A stretch of 35,820 bases of DNA from Chitinophagaceae bacterium (GCA_947483345.1 CANKNL010000002.1:1-35820), one strand, 5' to 3'; shown: positions 15,741 to 23,332, counted from the first letter of the stretch. Numbers and translations are program-made. The notes: a model not told the origin generated them from the letters alone.

Positions 15741-16934
15741 TTAAATGAAATTCAAATGCGAAAAGGTATTGCCCAGGATCATTTTATCATCAGCACCCAA
15801 CCATTTGTTTAAAACGGTGGCGTACACATTTTTAAAATCAACTTTGTGTTTCAGATCGCCCTCATTTAAATCACTTAAATCCGGCATTGCATTCAGCAAC
15901 CCTTTTTCCTTTAAGCCGCCGCTGATGAAGAACATATTGTTGGCCGTACCATGATCGGTTCCATTGCTGGCATTTTGCGTTACCCGGCGGCCAAATTCGC
16001 TGAAGGTCATCATCAGCACATCATTAAAACGGCCATTGTTTTTCAGGTCAGTTGTAAAGGCTTTTACCGCATCATTCAGTTCGGTAAACAGCCTTTTCTG
16101 TTGATCATTCTGATTCACATGCGTATCAAAACTTCCTAAAGAAACATAGTACACTTTGGTATTGATATCAGAAAAAATCAGGGATGCGATGGTCTTTAAG
16201 TCCTTTCCCAGGTTACTGTTGGGATAGAGTTGCGATGTTGGGTGCGCCTTGCTTTGCTGGTAAATATAATCGGCACTGTTGAGTGTTGCACTCATGGTTT
16301 TGTATAAATAATCAACGGTTTCTTCGCCCGGTTTATGATCAGCATTAACGTCTTTTAAAAACCTGCCATTACTGGTATTATATAATTTTTTGGGATCCTT
16401 AAAAGCAAGTCCTTTATTGTCATCTCCCTTTAAAGCCAGACTTAATATATCATCCAGTTCCATGGCCTGGGTAGGTTTATCGCAGCCTTTGCATTGGGCA
16501 TCCAGGTAACGGCCCAACCAGCCTGTGTTTACATATTGATTGCTTTCACTGGCGCTGTGCCAGATATCCATACTGCGGAAATGCGACCTGTCGGGATTGG
16601 GATAACCCACATTATTCATAATGGCTAAACTGCCCTCATCATACAATCCTTTAAATGCTTCAAGCGCAGGATTTAATCCGGTTTCATCATTTAAGATCAA
16701 TGCCTCATTTTTTGCAATGCCCAGCTTTGGCCTTTCACGATAGTAAATATCATTTCTTACCGGTATCACGGTGTTCAAACCATCATTACCGCCGCTGAAC
16801 TGAATGACCACCACCACTTTATTTCCCGGTGGTACCCTCATCGGTTTTTCAAAAGCCTTTAAAAATTTAGGCAGCATAAAAGAGGCGGTGGCCAATGAAC
16901 CGATCTGTAAAAATTCTTTGCGTTTGATTACCAT
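15741..16934 (-). CDS. DUF1501 domain protein (exported)
   Basis: The 397-residue product starts MVIKRKEFLQIGSLATASFMLPKFLKAF, a Tat-like export signal in which the twin arginine is replaced by KRK. The body carries the DUF1501 hallmarks: 'VVVIQFSGGNDGLNTVIPVRNDIYYRERPKLGI', 'NNVGYPNPDRSHFRSMDIWHSA', 'GWLGRYLD', 'VYYVSLGSFDTHVNQNDQQ', 'VLMMTFSEFGRRVTQNASNGTDHGTANNMFFI'. The conserved Asp/His/Ser pattern resembles alkaline-phosphatase/sulfatase-fold enzymes. The true function is not known. It is co-oriented with, and downstream of, a DUF1800 gene, a pairing common in Bacteroidota and Planctomycetota. The 168-base gap between the two is filled with hairpin repeats. Confidence 0.9.
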   Translation of the reverse strand: MVIKRKEFLQIGSLATASFMLPKFLKAFEKPMRVPPGNKVVVVIQFSGGNDGLNTVIPVRNDIYYRERPKLGIAKNEALILNDETGLNPALEAFKGLYDEGSLAIMNNVGYPNPDRSHFRSMDIWHSASESNQYVNTGWLGRYLDAQCKGCDKPTQAMELDDILSLALKGDDNKGLAFKDPKKLYNTSNGRFLKDVNADHKPGEETVDYLYKTMSATLNSADYIYQQSKAHPTSQLYPNSNLGKDLKTIASLIFSDINTKVYYVSLGSFDTHVNQNDQQKRLFTELNDAVKAFTTDLKNNGRFNDVLMMTFSEFGRRVTQNASNGTDHGTANNMFFISGGLKEKGLLNAMPDLSDLNEGDLKHKVDFKNVYATVLNKWLGADDKMILGNTFSHLNFI

Positions 16935-16950
16935 AAAAAGCCCCTCCTAA

Positions 16951-16967
16951 CCTCCCCCGAGGGGAGG
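16951..16967. repeat. Hairpin repeat CCTCCCC-GGGGAGG
   Basis: CCTCCCC (16951-16957), CGA, GGGGAGG (16961-16967) is a perfect 7-bp stem with a 3-base loop. A nearby GCCCCTCC could pair alternatively with the same right arm. Its GC-rich composition is unlike the surrounding AT-rich DNA. It is probably a dispersed intergenic repeat. Confidence 0.7.
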
Positions 16968-17049
16968 AATGTTTATGTTATATGAATAAATTAATTCCAA
17001 GCATGCTTTCAATTTTAAAAAAGAGCTACAAAAAATCAGACCCCAGATT

Positions 17050-17100
17050 CTCCCCCACCGGGGTTCTCGGATAAGAGAACGAACGAAGTTCAAGAGGGGG
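17050..17100. repeat. Nested hairpin repeat in DUF1800-DUF1501 gap
   Basis: CTCCCCC (17050-17056) pairs with GAGGGGG (17094-17100). Inside it GTTCTC (17063-17068) pairs perfectly with GAGAAC (17075-17080) around a 6-base loop. It lies directly after the DUF1800 stop codon in the direction of transcription and could act as a terminator or RNA 3' barrier. No U run is present. Confidence 0.65.
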
Positions 17101-17102
17101 CC

Positions 17103-18554
17103 TTAGCAAAGCTGATATTCTGGTGTTGCCATCAGATTTACGATAGCGCTTTTAATATAGTTTTCCCTGTTCCCCGTATTTATATATTTATCCAAAACTG
17201 CATTACTCACTTTTCCCTTGGTTTGTAAAACTGTTGATGTTATCGTTTCCAGTAATTTTTCCCGCTGCACTTTTTCAAATATTTTATTTACCGCCACCCA
17301 GTCAATAACAGCCGCTCCTCCTTTTACCGCCTCTTTTAGTTTTTTAGCTCTTGCTTCCATCATTTGCCCCATTTGCACATCGTCATCTGCTTTGGGCATA
17401 ATATCCAATGCATCATTGGCCGTAAGTATATGTGGCACACGCAGGCGCAGCATCAAGGAACTACTGTCAATCCAGTTTTTACCTCCCGGCCAACCGGCTA
17501 CGTTTGGAGGATAAAATAATATTTGTCCCAATGCACGTTCAAATAAAAGTTGTGATTGATCATTTTCCAGCTGCATGGGTAATAATCTTCTGATGCCTGC
17601 CAATAATTCAACCGGAGATTTTATTCTGGTGCCGATGTTTTTTTCATCATAAAACCAATCGCTGGTATACAAATCTTCCAGCAGCTTTGCTATATCGTAA
17701 TGGTTATTGAAAAACCGATTACCTAACCATTGCTGGTTTTGTTCATTCGTATTCTCATTTACAAAATACCGGTATATCTTTTTGCTGATAGTATTGGCAG
17801 TCTGCTTGTTTTCTAAAAGCATATTCAAAATATCGTCGCCATCAAAATGGCCGGTCTTTCCTAAAAAGGTTTTGCTGCCATCGTCGTGTTGTAATTTACG
17901 GAACACAAATTCGCCCTTTGCATTAAAAGCCCAACCCGTAAAGGCTCTGGCAGCTTCCTTAACATCATTTTCGGTATAATTACCACGGCCCACTGTAAAC
18001 AGTTCCATTACTTCACGGGCAAAATTTTCATTGGGGTGCGATTTTTTGTTTTGCTGGTTATTTAAAAACTGCAGCATGGCCGGCGACTTGCTCACCATTT
18101 TCAGCATATCGGCAAAACTACCCAGTGCATGGCTTCGGATCATATGTAATAATTCCTGCTGAAAAAAACTATTTTGTATACGGCAGGCAAAATGCCCATG
18201 CCAGAACAGGCTCATTTTCTCCCTCAACTGGGCTTCGCTGTTAACCATGGTTTCCAACCATTGCAGATTGAGGTTTTTGATATCATCACGTGATTTTTCA
18301 CGTATTTTTTTTCGAAGCTCGGGATTATTGGCTGCCTTTTCCATCTCCTTTGGGTCAGTGACTCCCATCAGATATTCATCGGCGGGGTTTTTGGTCACTT
18401 CAATTTTTTCAACCGGTTTTGATGATGCTTTTACCAAAAGCGCCCAAAGGGTTTTTGGAGACATCGTATTGAGTGAAGCCACGTTTTCGGCCATGGGGCC
18501 AAATGCGCTGCGCCAGAGTAAATGTTGGTTTTTTAAACGATTGAGAACAGCCAT
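17103..18554 (-). CDS. DUF1800 domain protein
   Basis: The 483-residue product matches the DUF1800 pattern: 'HLLWRSAFGP' near the start, 'LQLREKMSLFWHGHFACR'-like text ('EAQLREKMSLFWHGHFACRIQNSFFQQELLHMIRSHALGSFADMLKMVSKSPAMLQFLNN'), 'HPNENFAREVMELFTVGRGNYTENDVKEAARAFTGWAFN', 'IKSPVELLAGIRRL', 'LGQILFYPPNVAGWPGGKNWIDSSSLMLRLRVP'. No signal peptide or membrane helix is evident, unlike its DUF1501 partner. The biochemical role of the family is unknown. The pair is often thought to act together in the periplasm or at the surface. The gene is first in its unit and divergent from the alkB-like gene across 138 bases. Confidence 0.92.
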   Translation of the reverse strand: MAVLNRLKNQHLLWRSAFGPMAENVASLNTMSPKTLWALLVKASSKPVEKIEVTKNPADEYLMGVTDPKEMEKAANNPELRKKIREKSRDDIKNLNLQWLETMVNSEAQLREKMSLFWHGHFACRIQNSFFQQELLHMIRSHALGSFADMLKMVSKSPAMLQFLNNQQNKKSHPNENFAREVMELFTVGRGNYTENDVKEAARAFTGWAFNAKGEFVFRKLQHDDGSKTFLGKTGHFDGDDILNMLLENKQTANTISKKIYRYFVNENTNEQNQQWLGNRFFNNHYDIAKLLEDLYTSDWFYDEKNIGTRIKSPVELLAGIRRLLPMQLENDQSQLLFERALGQILFYPPNVAGWPGGKNWIDSSSLMLRLRVPHILTANDALDIMPKADDDVQMGQMMEARAKKLKEAVKGGAAVIDWVAVNKIFEKVQREKLLETITSTVLQTKGKVSNAVLDKYINTGNRENYIKSAIVNLMATPEYQLC

Positions 18555-18692
18555 AATGTAAGACTAGTTTTATCTGATCAAATGAACTGATGTATGACTG
18601 ATGTAAAATCTGATGGTTTAATCATAAATTTACATTAAAGAGAATTATAAAAATCAACCCGTTCTGTTTTATCAGGTATATTAAACATATTT

Positions 18693-19742
18693 ATGCAGAT
18701 AAGAGCCTTTAAATATTTATCGCCTTTAATTGTATTTGTGTTGGCCTGGCTGGCATTTACCGGCAAAGGCTGGATAACCTGGAGCCCGATGCTGTATGCC
18801 TGGGTATTGATGCCATTTGCAGAACTCTTTATCAGCCCAGATAAAAAAAACTTTAGTGCCGCGGAAGAAGAACTGGTAAAAAAAGACAGGATATATGATT
18901 ACCTGCTGTACATCATTGTAGTTTTACAGTTTGCGGCATTGTATGTTTTTTTAACTTTTATGAAAGCCACTGATTTGCAGTGGTGGGAAGTGGCCGGCCG
19001 CGTTAGCAGTATGGGTTTACTCTGCGGTACATTTGGCATTAATGTGGCGCATGAACTGGGCCATCGGGTAAATAAATACGAACAGGTTTTTGCCAAGGCA
19101 TTATTGCTGACATCACTATACATGCATTTTTTTATTGAGCATAATAAGGGTCATCATAAAAATGTAGCCACACCCGAAGACCCCAGCAGCGCCCGTTTAA
19201 ACGAACCCGTTTTCAGTTTTTATTTTCGCACCATTATTTTTTCATACATCTCCGCCTGGAAAATTGCAAATGCTGACTTGAAGAAAAAAGGCTTGCCGGT
19301 TTTGCACTGGAAAAATGAAATGTTACAGGCACAAATCATTCAGCTTTTATTTGTTGCTGCAATTTTATACTTCTTTGGCTGGCTGATAACCTTGTATTTT
19401 TTAGCCGCTGCAATCTTCGGTTTTTTACTGTTGGAAACGGTTAATTATATTGAACACTACGGTTTACAGCGCGAACAAAAAGCAGATGGTAATTACGAGC
19501 GTACCATGCCTCATCATAGCTGGAACAGCAACCATATCCTGGGCAGGTTAATGTTGTTTGAGTTAAGCCGCCACAGTGACCATCATTACCTGGCCAGCAG
19601 AAAATACCAGATTTTACAACACCATGAAGATGCACCGCAACTGCCAACCGGTTATCCCGGTAGTATGATACTGGCATTGGTACCGCCGTTGTGGTTTTAT
19701 GTAATGAATAAGAAGATCAAAGAATTGCAAAAAGAGGCATAA
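18693..19742 (+). CDS. alkB: AlkB-type alkane 1-monooxygenase (membrane di-iron)
   Basis: The 349-residue integral membrane protein has about six helices and a full set of di-iron histidine boxes: H120-E-L-G-H124, H150-N-K-G-H154-H155 followed by 'NVATPEDPSSAR', N251-Y-I-E-H255-Y-G-L, and 'LSRHSDHHYLASRKYQ' (H294, H297, H298). 'HHSWNSNH' (274-281) is also typical. The family hydroxylates the terminal carbon of medium or long alkanes, using electrons from rubredoxin and rubredoxin reductase. No rubredoxin, reductase, alcohol dehydrogenase or regulator gene is near, so the partner proteins must be elsewhere. The HxxxHHxxxxRxYQ signature favours true AlkB over fatty-acid desaturases or xylene monooxygenases, but the substrate is not proven. 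The gene converges with serS. Confidence 0.88.
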   Translation: MQIRAFKYLSPLIVFVLAWLAFTGKGWITWSPMLYAWVLMPFAELFISPDKKNFSAAEEELVKKDRIYDYLLYIIVVLQFAALYVFLTFMKATDLQWWEVAGRVSSMGLLCGTFGINVAHELGHRVNKYEQVFAKALLLTSLYMHFFIEHNKGHHKNVATPEDPSSARLNEPVFSFYFRTIIFSYISAWKIANADLKKKGLPVLHWKNEMLQAQIIQLLFVAAILYFFGWLITLYFLAAAIFGFLLLETVNYIEHYGLQREQKADGNYERTMPHHSWNSNHILGRLMLFELSRHSDHHYLASRKYQILQHHEDAPQLPTGYPGSMILALVPPLWFYVMNKKIKELQKEA

Positions 19743-19827
19743 TTCTCTGCGTCTTCTCTGCACCTCCTTTTCTCAGCGGTTAAATTATTAACGCAGAGAA
19801 AATGAGAAAAGGAGTTTACGCAGAAAA
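19743..19827. repeat. Large imperfect dyad repeat between alkB and serS
   Basis: CTCCTTTTCTCA (19764-19775) and TGAGAAAAGGAG (19803-19814) are a perfect 12-bp inverted repeat. Outside them TTCTCTGCGT (19743-19752) and ACGCAGAAAA (19818-19827) match at 9 of 10. A further ACGCAGAGAA lies within the loop. The whole element fills the 85 bases between the two convergent stop codons. CTCTGCG-type repeats of this kind recur between genes in many bacteria. Confidence 0.8.
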
Positions 19828-21093
19828 TTAGTTTGTAATTTTTGCATGACCAAAATAACTGTGCAGTACAGCTGGTAATTCAATTCCGTTTTCTGTCTGA
19901 TTATTTTCCAGCAGGCAGGCCACTATCCTTGGCAGCGCTAAAGATGAGCCATTGAGTGAATGTACCAATTGGCTTTTCCCATCGCTGTCTTTATATCTTA
20001 TTTTCAACCGGTTGGTTTGAAAATTTTCGAAATTACTTACCGAACTTACTTCCAGCCACTTTTGTTGGGCTGCACTGTATACTTCAAAATCGTAGGTGAG
20101 GGCTGATGCAAAACTCATATCTCCGCCACAAAGCCTTAAAATACGGTAGGGCAATTCAAGAGTGTTCAATAATTTTTCAACATGGTTTACCATATCTTCC
20201 AATACGTCATAACTTGTATCGGGATGAACAATTTGCACTAACTCCACTTTATCAAACTGGTGAACCCGGTTCAGTCCTCTTACATCGGCACCAAAACTGC
20301 CGGCTTCTCTTCTAAAACAGGGCGTGTAAGCCGTCATCTTAATGGGCAAATCCGATTCTTTCACAATGTCATCGCGGTAAATATTGGTAACAGGCACTTC
20401 GGCCGTTGGAATTAAATAAAAATTATCAGCCGTTGCATGATACATCTGTCCTTCCTTATCGGGTAATTGCCCGGTTCCATAGGCCGACGCTTCATTCACC
20501 AGCAGGGGTGGTAAATATTCGGTATAACCCGCTGCTGTATTATAATCTAAAAAATACTGAATTAAGGCTCGTTGTAATTTAGCGCCCTTGCCTTTATATA
20601 AAGGGAACCCGCTTCCGGTAATTTTAACACCGGTTTCAAAATCAACCAGGTCGTATTGTTTTATCAAATCCCAATGCGGCACTGCATTTACAGGCAGTAC
20701 TGGTTTTGTTCCGCCTTGCCTTACCACCTCATTCTCCTCGGGTGTTTTACCTTTTGGTACAGATGTGTGGGGAAGGTTGGGAATTAGATAAAGTATTTCC
20801 TGGATACGGGTCTCTGTTTCCAATTTGCCCGGAATAATAGCAGATTTCAAATTTGCTACTTCTATTTTCTTTTCCTCAGCAAGGTCTTTGTTTCCTTTTG
20901 CCATTAACTGGCCTATTTCTTTTGAAACCGCATTTATTTTAGAGAATATTTCTTCTTCAGTACGTTTATAATTCCTAAGATTTTCATCTAACGTTATTAG
21001 CTCATCAATTAATGCTATCTGTTTAAAATGCTTAACCGCTAATTTTTCCTTAACTAATGCCGTTTGCTGTCTGATATAACTGATCTGTAACAT
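19828..21093 (-). CDS. serS: Seryl-tRNA synthetase
   Basis: The 421-residue product has the normal bacterial SerRS length. Residues 1-105 form the long antiparallel coiled-coil tRNA-binding arm. The class II catalytic core follows, with 'GSGFPLYKGKGAKLQRALIQYFLD' (motif 1 region), 'YTPCFRREAGSFGADVRGLNRVHQFDKVELV' (motif 2), 'LCGGDMSFASALTYDFEVYSAAQQKWLEVSSVSNFENFQTNRL' and motif 3 'HSLNGSSLALPRIVACLLENNQ'. It charges tRNA-Ser (and tRNA-Sec where present) with serine in the cytoplasm. It is a single gene with its own promoter candidate. It is convergent with alkB. Confidence 0.97.
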   Translation of the reverse strand: MLQISYIRQQTALVKEKLAVKHFKQIALIDELITLDENLRNYKRTEEEIFSKINAVSKEIGQLMAKGNKDLAEEKKIEVANLKSAIIPGKLETETRIQEILYLIPNLPHTSVPKGKTPEENEVVRQGGTKPVLPVNAVPHWDLIKQYDLVDFETGVKITGSGFPLYKGKGAKLQRALIQYFLDYNTAAGYTEYLPPLLVNEASAYGTGQLPDKEGQMYHATADNFYLIPTAEVPVTNIYRDDIVKESDLPIKMTAYTPCFRREAGSFGADVRGLNRVHQFDKVELVQIVHPDTSYDVLEDMVNHVEKLLNTLELPYRILRLCGGDMSFASALTYDFEVYSAAQQKWLEVSSVSNFENFQTNRLKIRYKDSDGKSQLVHSLNGSSLALPRIVACLLENNQTENGIELPAVLHSYFGHAKITN

Positions 21094-21112
21094 GTATACT
21101 TAAAAATTTTGG

Positions 21113-21120
21113 CAAAGATA
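21113..21120 (-). promoter_or_regulatory. serS promoter -7 element
   Basis: On the minus strand TATCTTTG (21120-21113) is a perfect match to TAnnTTTG. It leaves a leader of about 14 bases before the ATG at 21093. The -33 TTTG element is not at ideal spacing. Confidence 0.5.
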
Positions 21121-21220
21121 CAATTTAGATTTCTGCAAAGAAAAGAACAGCTCTGATGTTGATAAAACCGATTTTATCAGCATTAATCCGTTCAATTCAT
21201 GTCATCCGTAATCTATTAAT

Positions 21221-21228
21221 TATATTTG
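21221..21228 (+). promoter_or_regulatory. Promoter -7 element for the 117-aa gene (near-leaderless)
   Basis: TATATTTG matches TAnnTTTG exactly and ends only four bases before the ATG at 21233. Transcription would start at or next to the start codon, giving a leaderless or nearly leaderless mRNA. No clear TTG is found about 19-20 bases upstream. Confidence 0.45.
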
Positions 21229-21232
21229 CAAC

Positions 21233-21586
21233 ATGCAACATGTAAAAGACGATTTACAGGTACGTTGGCTTAAACTCCGCATTCAATTAAAAGAACGCTT
21301 TGGCATAAAGCCCGATATGGATGGCATTCTTTTTTTAATTGGCATACAGGAGCTTGGAACTGGTAAGCAGGATTTCAGCAAAGAAGACAAGCAGGATCTG
21401 ATGCATATTGCAGTTTGCACGGTACTTTCGCAAAGTGGTTATTATCTTTCTGAGGGACATGATGATGCAGGTTGGCCTCATTTTAAACAACTAAAACCTT
21501 TGCCGGGTTTTATAATGATTGAACAGGAAAATTTTCTAAAAGATCACATTTTATTATACTTTCAAAATCAAAACTTTATTGATTAA
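21233..21586 (+). CDS. Uncharacterised 117-aa protein
   Basis: I do not recognise a named family. The product is soluble and mixed-charge, with no signal peptide or membrane helix: 'RWLKLRIQLKERFGIKPDMDGILFLIGIQELG', then 'FSKEDKQDLMHIAVCTVLSQSGYYLSEGHDDAGWPHFKQL' and 'PGFIMIEQENFLKDHILLYFQNQNF'. The regular hydrophobic spacing, its good start and its placement directly ahead of a secreted cyclophilin gene (9-base gap) argue that it is a real gene. It is probably a lineage-conserved protein of unknown role. A second ATG seven bases downstream of the start is out of frame. Confidence 0.75.
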   Translation: MQHVKDDLQVRWLKLRIQLKERFGIKPDMDGILFLIGIQELGTGKQDFSKEDKQDLMHIAVCTVLSQSGYYLSEGHDDAGWPHFKQLKPLPGFIMIEQENFLKDHILLYFQNQNFID

Positions 21587-21595
21587 TTATTTTTT

Positions 21596-22354
21596 ATGAA
21601 CAAAATGAAAACGCTGTTTACGCTTGCCCTGGTTTGTTTTTTTGCAGTTAATGTACATGCACAGGTTAAAAAACCAGTTGTAAAAAAAACTACTACTACT
21701 AAAACCCCCGTTAAAAAACCCACAGCAAAAACTACCCCGGTTGTAAAAAAAGAAGTTAAAATACCCGGCATCCGTGTAAAGATCACCACCGATTCGGGTG
21801 TCATCATTGTTCGCCTGTATGATAAAACCCCGCAGCACCGTGATAATTTTATCAAACTGGCCAATGAACATTTTTTCGACAGCCTTTTGTTTCACAGGGT
21901 AATGTACCAATTTATGATACAGGGTGGAGACCCTCAAAGCAAATATGCACCATCGGGTCAGCAGCTCGGTATGGGTGATGTGGGATATACCATTCCTGCG
22001 GAATTTGATACTATGTTCTATCACAAAAAGGGAGCTTTTGCCGCCGCAAGAATGCCCGATCAAGTGAACCCAACCAAAGCCAGCAGCGGTTGCCAGTTTT
22101 ATATTGTACAGGGTAAAACTTGGACCGATGCAGATTTAAACAATATAGAAATGAGTAAAGGCATAAAATACTCACAAAAACAAAGAAATTCGTATAAAAC
22201 AGTTGGTGGATACCCTCCCCTGGATATGGATTACACGGTATTTGGCGAAGTGGAAAAAGGCCTCGAAGTTGTAGATAAGATTGCTGTGGTACAAAAGGAT
22301 TATAGTAACCGCCCTTTTGTAGATGTGCGAATGAAAATAGAAGTGATCAAATAG
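21596..22354 (+). CDS. Secreted cyclophilin-type peptidyl-prolyl isomerase
   Basis: The 252-residue product has a signal peptide (MNKMKTLFTLALVCFFAVNVHA, cleavage before QV). A lysine/threonine/proline-rich linker follows (about 23-55, KKPVVKKTTTTKTPVKKP and onward), then a cyclophilin domain from about 57 to the end. Family marks are 'VKITTDSGVIIVRLYDKTPQHRDNFIKLANEHFFDSLLFHRVMYQFMIQGGDP', 'GYTIPAEFDTMFYHKKGAFAAARM', 'ASSGCQFYIVQGKTWTD' and 'VFGEVEKGLEVVDKIA'. The FHR and QGGD catalytic signature is intact. It isomerises Xaa-Pro bonds during folding of exported proteins. Between the QFYIVQG strand and the end there is an insertion (about 180-205) seen in Bacteroidota secreted members. Confidence 0.92.
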   Translation: MNKMKTLFTLALVCFFAVNVHAQVKKPVVKKTTTTKTPVKKPTAKTTPVVKKEVKIPGIRVKITTDSGVIIVRLYDKTPQHRDNFIKLANEHFFDSLLFHRVMYQFMIQGGDPQSKYAPSGQQLGMGDVGYTIPAEFDTMFYHKKGAFAAARMPDQVNPTKASSGCQFYIVQGKTWTDADLNNIEMSKGIKYSQKQRNSYKTVGGYPPLDMDYTVFGEVEKGLEVVDKIAVVQKDYSNRPFVDVRMKIEVIK

Positions 22355-22360
22355 TTCTTC

Positions 22361-22394
22361 CCGATAGCCCTGCCTACCGGCAGGCAAGTATCGG
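22361..22394. repeat. Hairpin/dispersed repeat TGCCTACCGGCAGGCA
   Basis: CCGATA (22361-22366) pairs with TATCGG (22389-22394). Inside, TGCCT (22371-22375) pairs with AGGCA (22382-22386) around a CCGG-centred core. It lies 6 bases after the cyclophilin stop codon. The TGCCTnCCGGCAGGCA core is of the kind seen as intergenic repeats in this phylum. No T run follows. Confidence 0.65.
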
Positions 22395-22445
22395 TTAAAA
22401 ACCTTAATTTGCATTTGATTTAGTTAACTTCAAATTACATTTAAA

Positions 22446-22823
22446 ATGAATTTTCCCGAAAATCTTCGCTACACCAAAGACCATGAATGGGTCTCTTTAT
22501 CAGGCACAACAGCAACCATTGGTATTACTGATTTTGCACAACATGAGTTGGGTGATATTGTTTATATTGATATCAGTGCAAAAGGCAAAGCTTTGGTTGC
22601 TGAAGAAGTATTTGGCTCGGTAGAAGCAGTTAAAACTGTGAGTGATCTTTTTTTACCTGTTGCAGGTACCATTACCGACATAAATCCTTTACTTGATAGC
22701 CAACCCGAACTGGTTAACAGCGACCCCTATGGCCTGGGATGGATGGTGAAAATGACTGTTACAGATGTAGCAGATTTTGAAAAACTGATGAATGCCGAAG
22801 CTTACAAAGCCACAGTAGGTTAG
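22446..22823 (+). CDS. gcvH: Glycine cleavage system H protein
   Basis: The 125-residue product has the normal length. It begins MNFPENLRYTKDHEWVSLSG (family: YTKxHEW). The lipoylation site is K63 in 'EEVFGSVEAVKTVSDLFLPVAG', followed by 'INPLLDSQPELVNSDPYGLGWMVKM', all conserved. The lipoyl arm shuttles the aminomethyl group between the P, T and L proteins of glycine decarboxylase. The other gcv genes are not in this window. The VanZ-like gene starts 13 bases after the stop. Confidence 0.97.
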   Translation: MNFPENLRYTKDHEWVSLSGTTATIGITDFAQHELGDIVYIDISAKGKALVAEEVFGSVEAVKTVSDLFLPVAGTITDINPLLDSQPELVNSDPYGLGWMVKMTVTDVADFEKLMNAEAYKATVG

Positions 22824-22836
22824 AAATTTAACATCC

Positions 22837-23244
22837 ATGAATGATCAGTCTGCTCCATTAAAAGAGTCACCGGTTAAAAAGTTTATCCCAGGCATTGCCT
22901 GGTTTTTTCTTGTGCTCATACTGATTTGTTTACCAGGATCCGAAATTCCGCCAGTAGAAAGCTGGTTAAATGTTATATATTTCGACAAATGGGTTCATGT
23001 GGGTTTGTTTGCAGTACTTAGCTTTTTATTTATTTATCCGGTTACCAAATTATCGATATCACATCAGTTAAAAAAAAATACGGCAATTAAAATTGCCTTG
23101 GCTGTCTGTATATGGGGATTAACTACTGAATTTATCCAAAAATTTTTTATACCCGACCGTAGTTTTGATATGTTTGACTTTAGTGCAGATAGTTTTGGGG
23201 GTTTAACCGCCTATTGCTGGTGCAGATTTAAATATTTAAAATAA
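22837..23244 (+). CDS. VanZ-like family membrane protein
   Basis: The 135-residue product has four predicted membrane segments (about 15-33, 46-68, 84-102 and 113-128) and the VanZ-like pattern 'FDKWVHVGLFAVLSFLF' (DKxxHxxxF) and 'TEFIQKFFIPDRSFDMFDFSADSFGG' (TExxQxxxPxRxxDxxDxxxNxxG), in which the usual Asn is Ser. VanZ-type proteins are small inner-membrane proteins of unclear biochemical role. The namesake gives low-level teicoplanin resistance, which should not be assumed here. It follows gcvH closely, a neighbourhood seen in other Bacteroidota. Confidence 0.85.
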   Translation: MNDQSAPLKESPVKKFIPGIAWFFLVLILICLPGSEIPPVESWLNVIYFDKWVHVGLFAVLSFLFIYPVTKLSISHQLKKNTAIKIALAVCIWGLTTEFIQKFFIPDRSFDMFDFSADSFGGLTAYCWCRFKYLK

Positions 23245-23287
23245 AAATGGCTATAAACAGGCCTGTTTTGTTTTTCAGCTTGAAAAA

Positions 23288-23310
23288 TGAGCGGGTTTAG
23301 CTTACATTTG
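23288..23310 (+). promoter_or_regulatory. Promoter for the DUF4290 gene
   Basis: CTTG just before and across 23281 is followed, after about 20 bases, by a perfect TAnnTTTG element, TACATTTG (23303-23310). The expected start site lies at about 23315-23317, on top of the track's first ATG. This supports the second ATG at 23333 as the true start. Confidence 0.6.
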
Positions 23311-23332
23311 TATTATGCTGAACACCGAAAAT

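Noticed and set aside
21587-22063. 158-aa minus-strand ORF over the cyclophilin gene
   Set aside because: It is the shadow of the cyclophilin gene, and its Phe/Ser/Gly-rich text reflects the antisense of the Lys/Thr linker.
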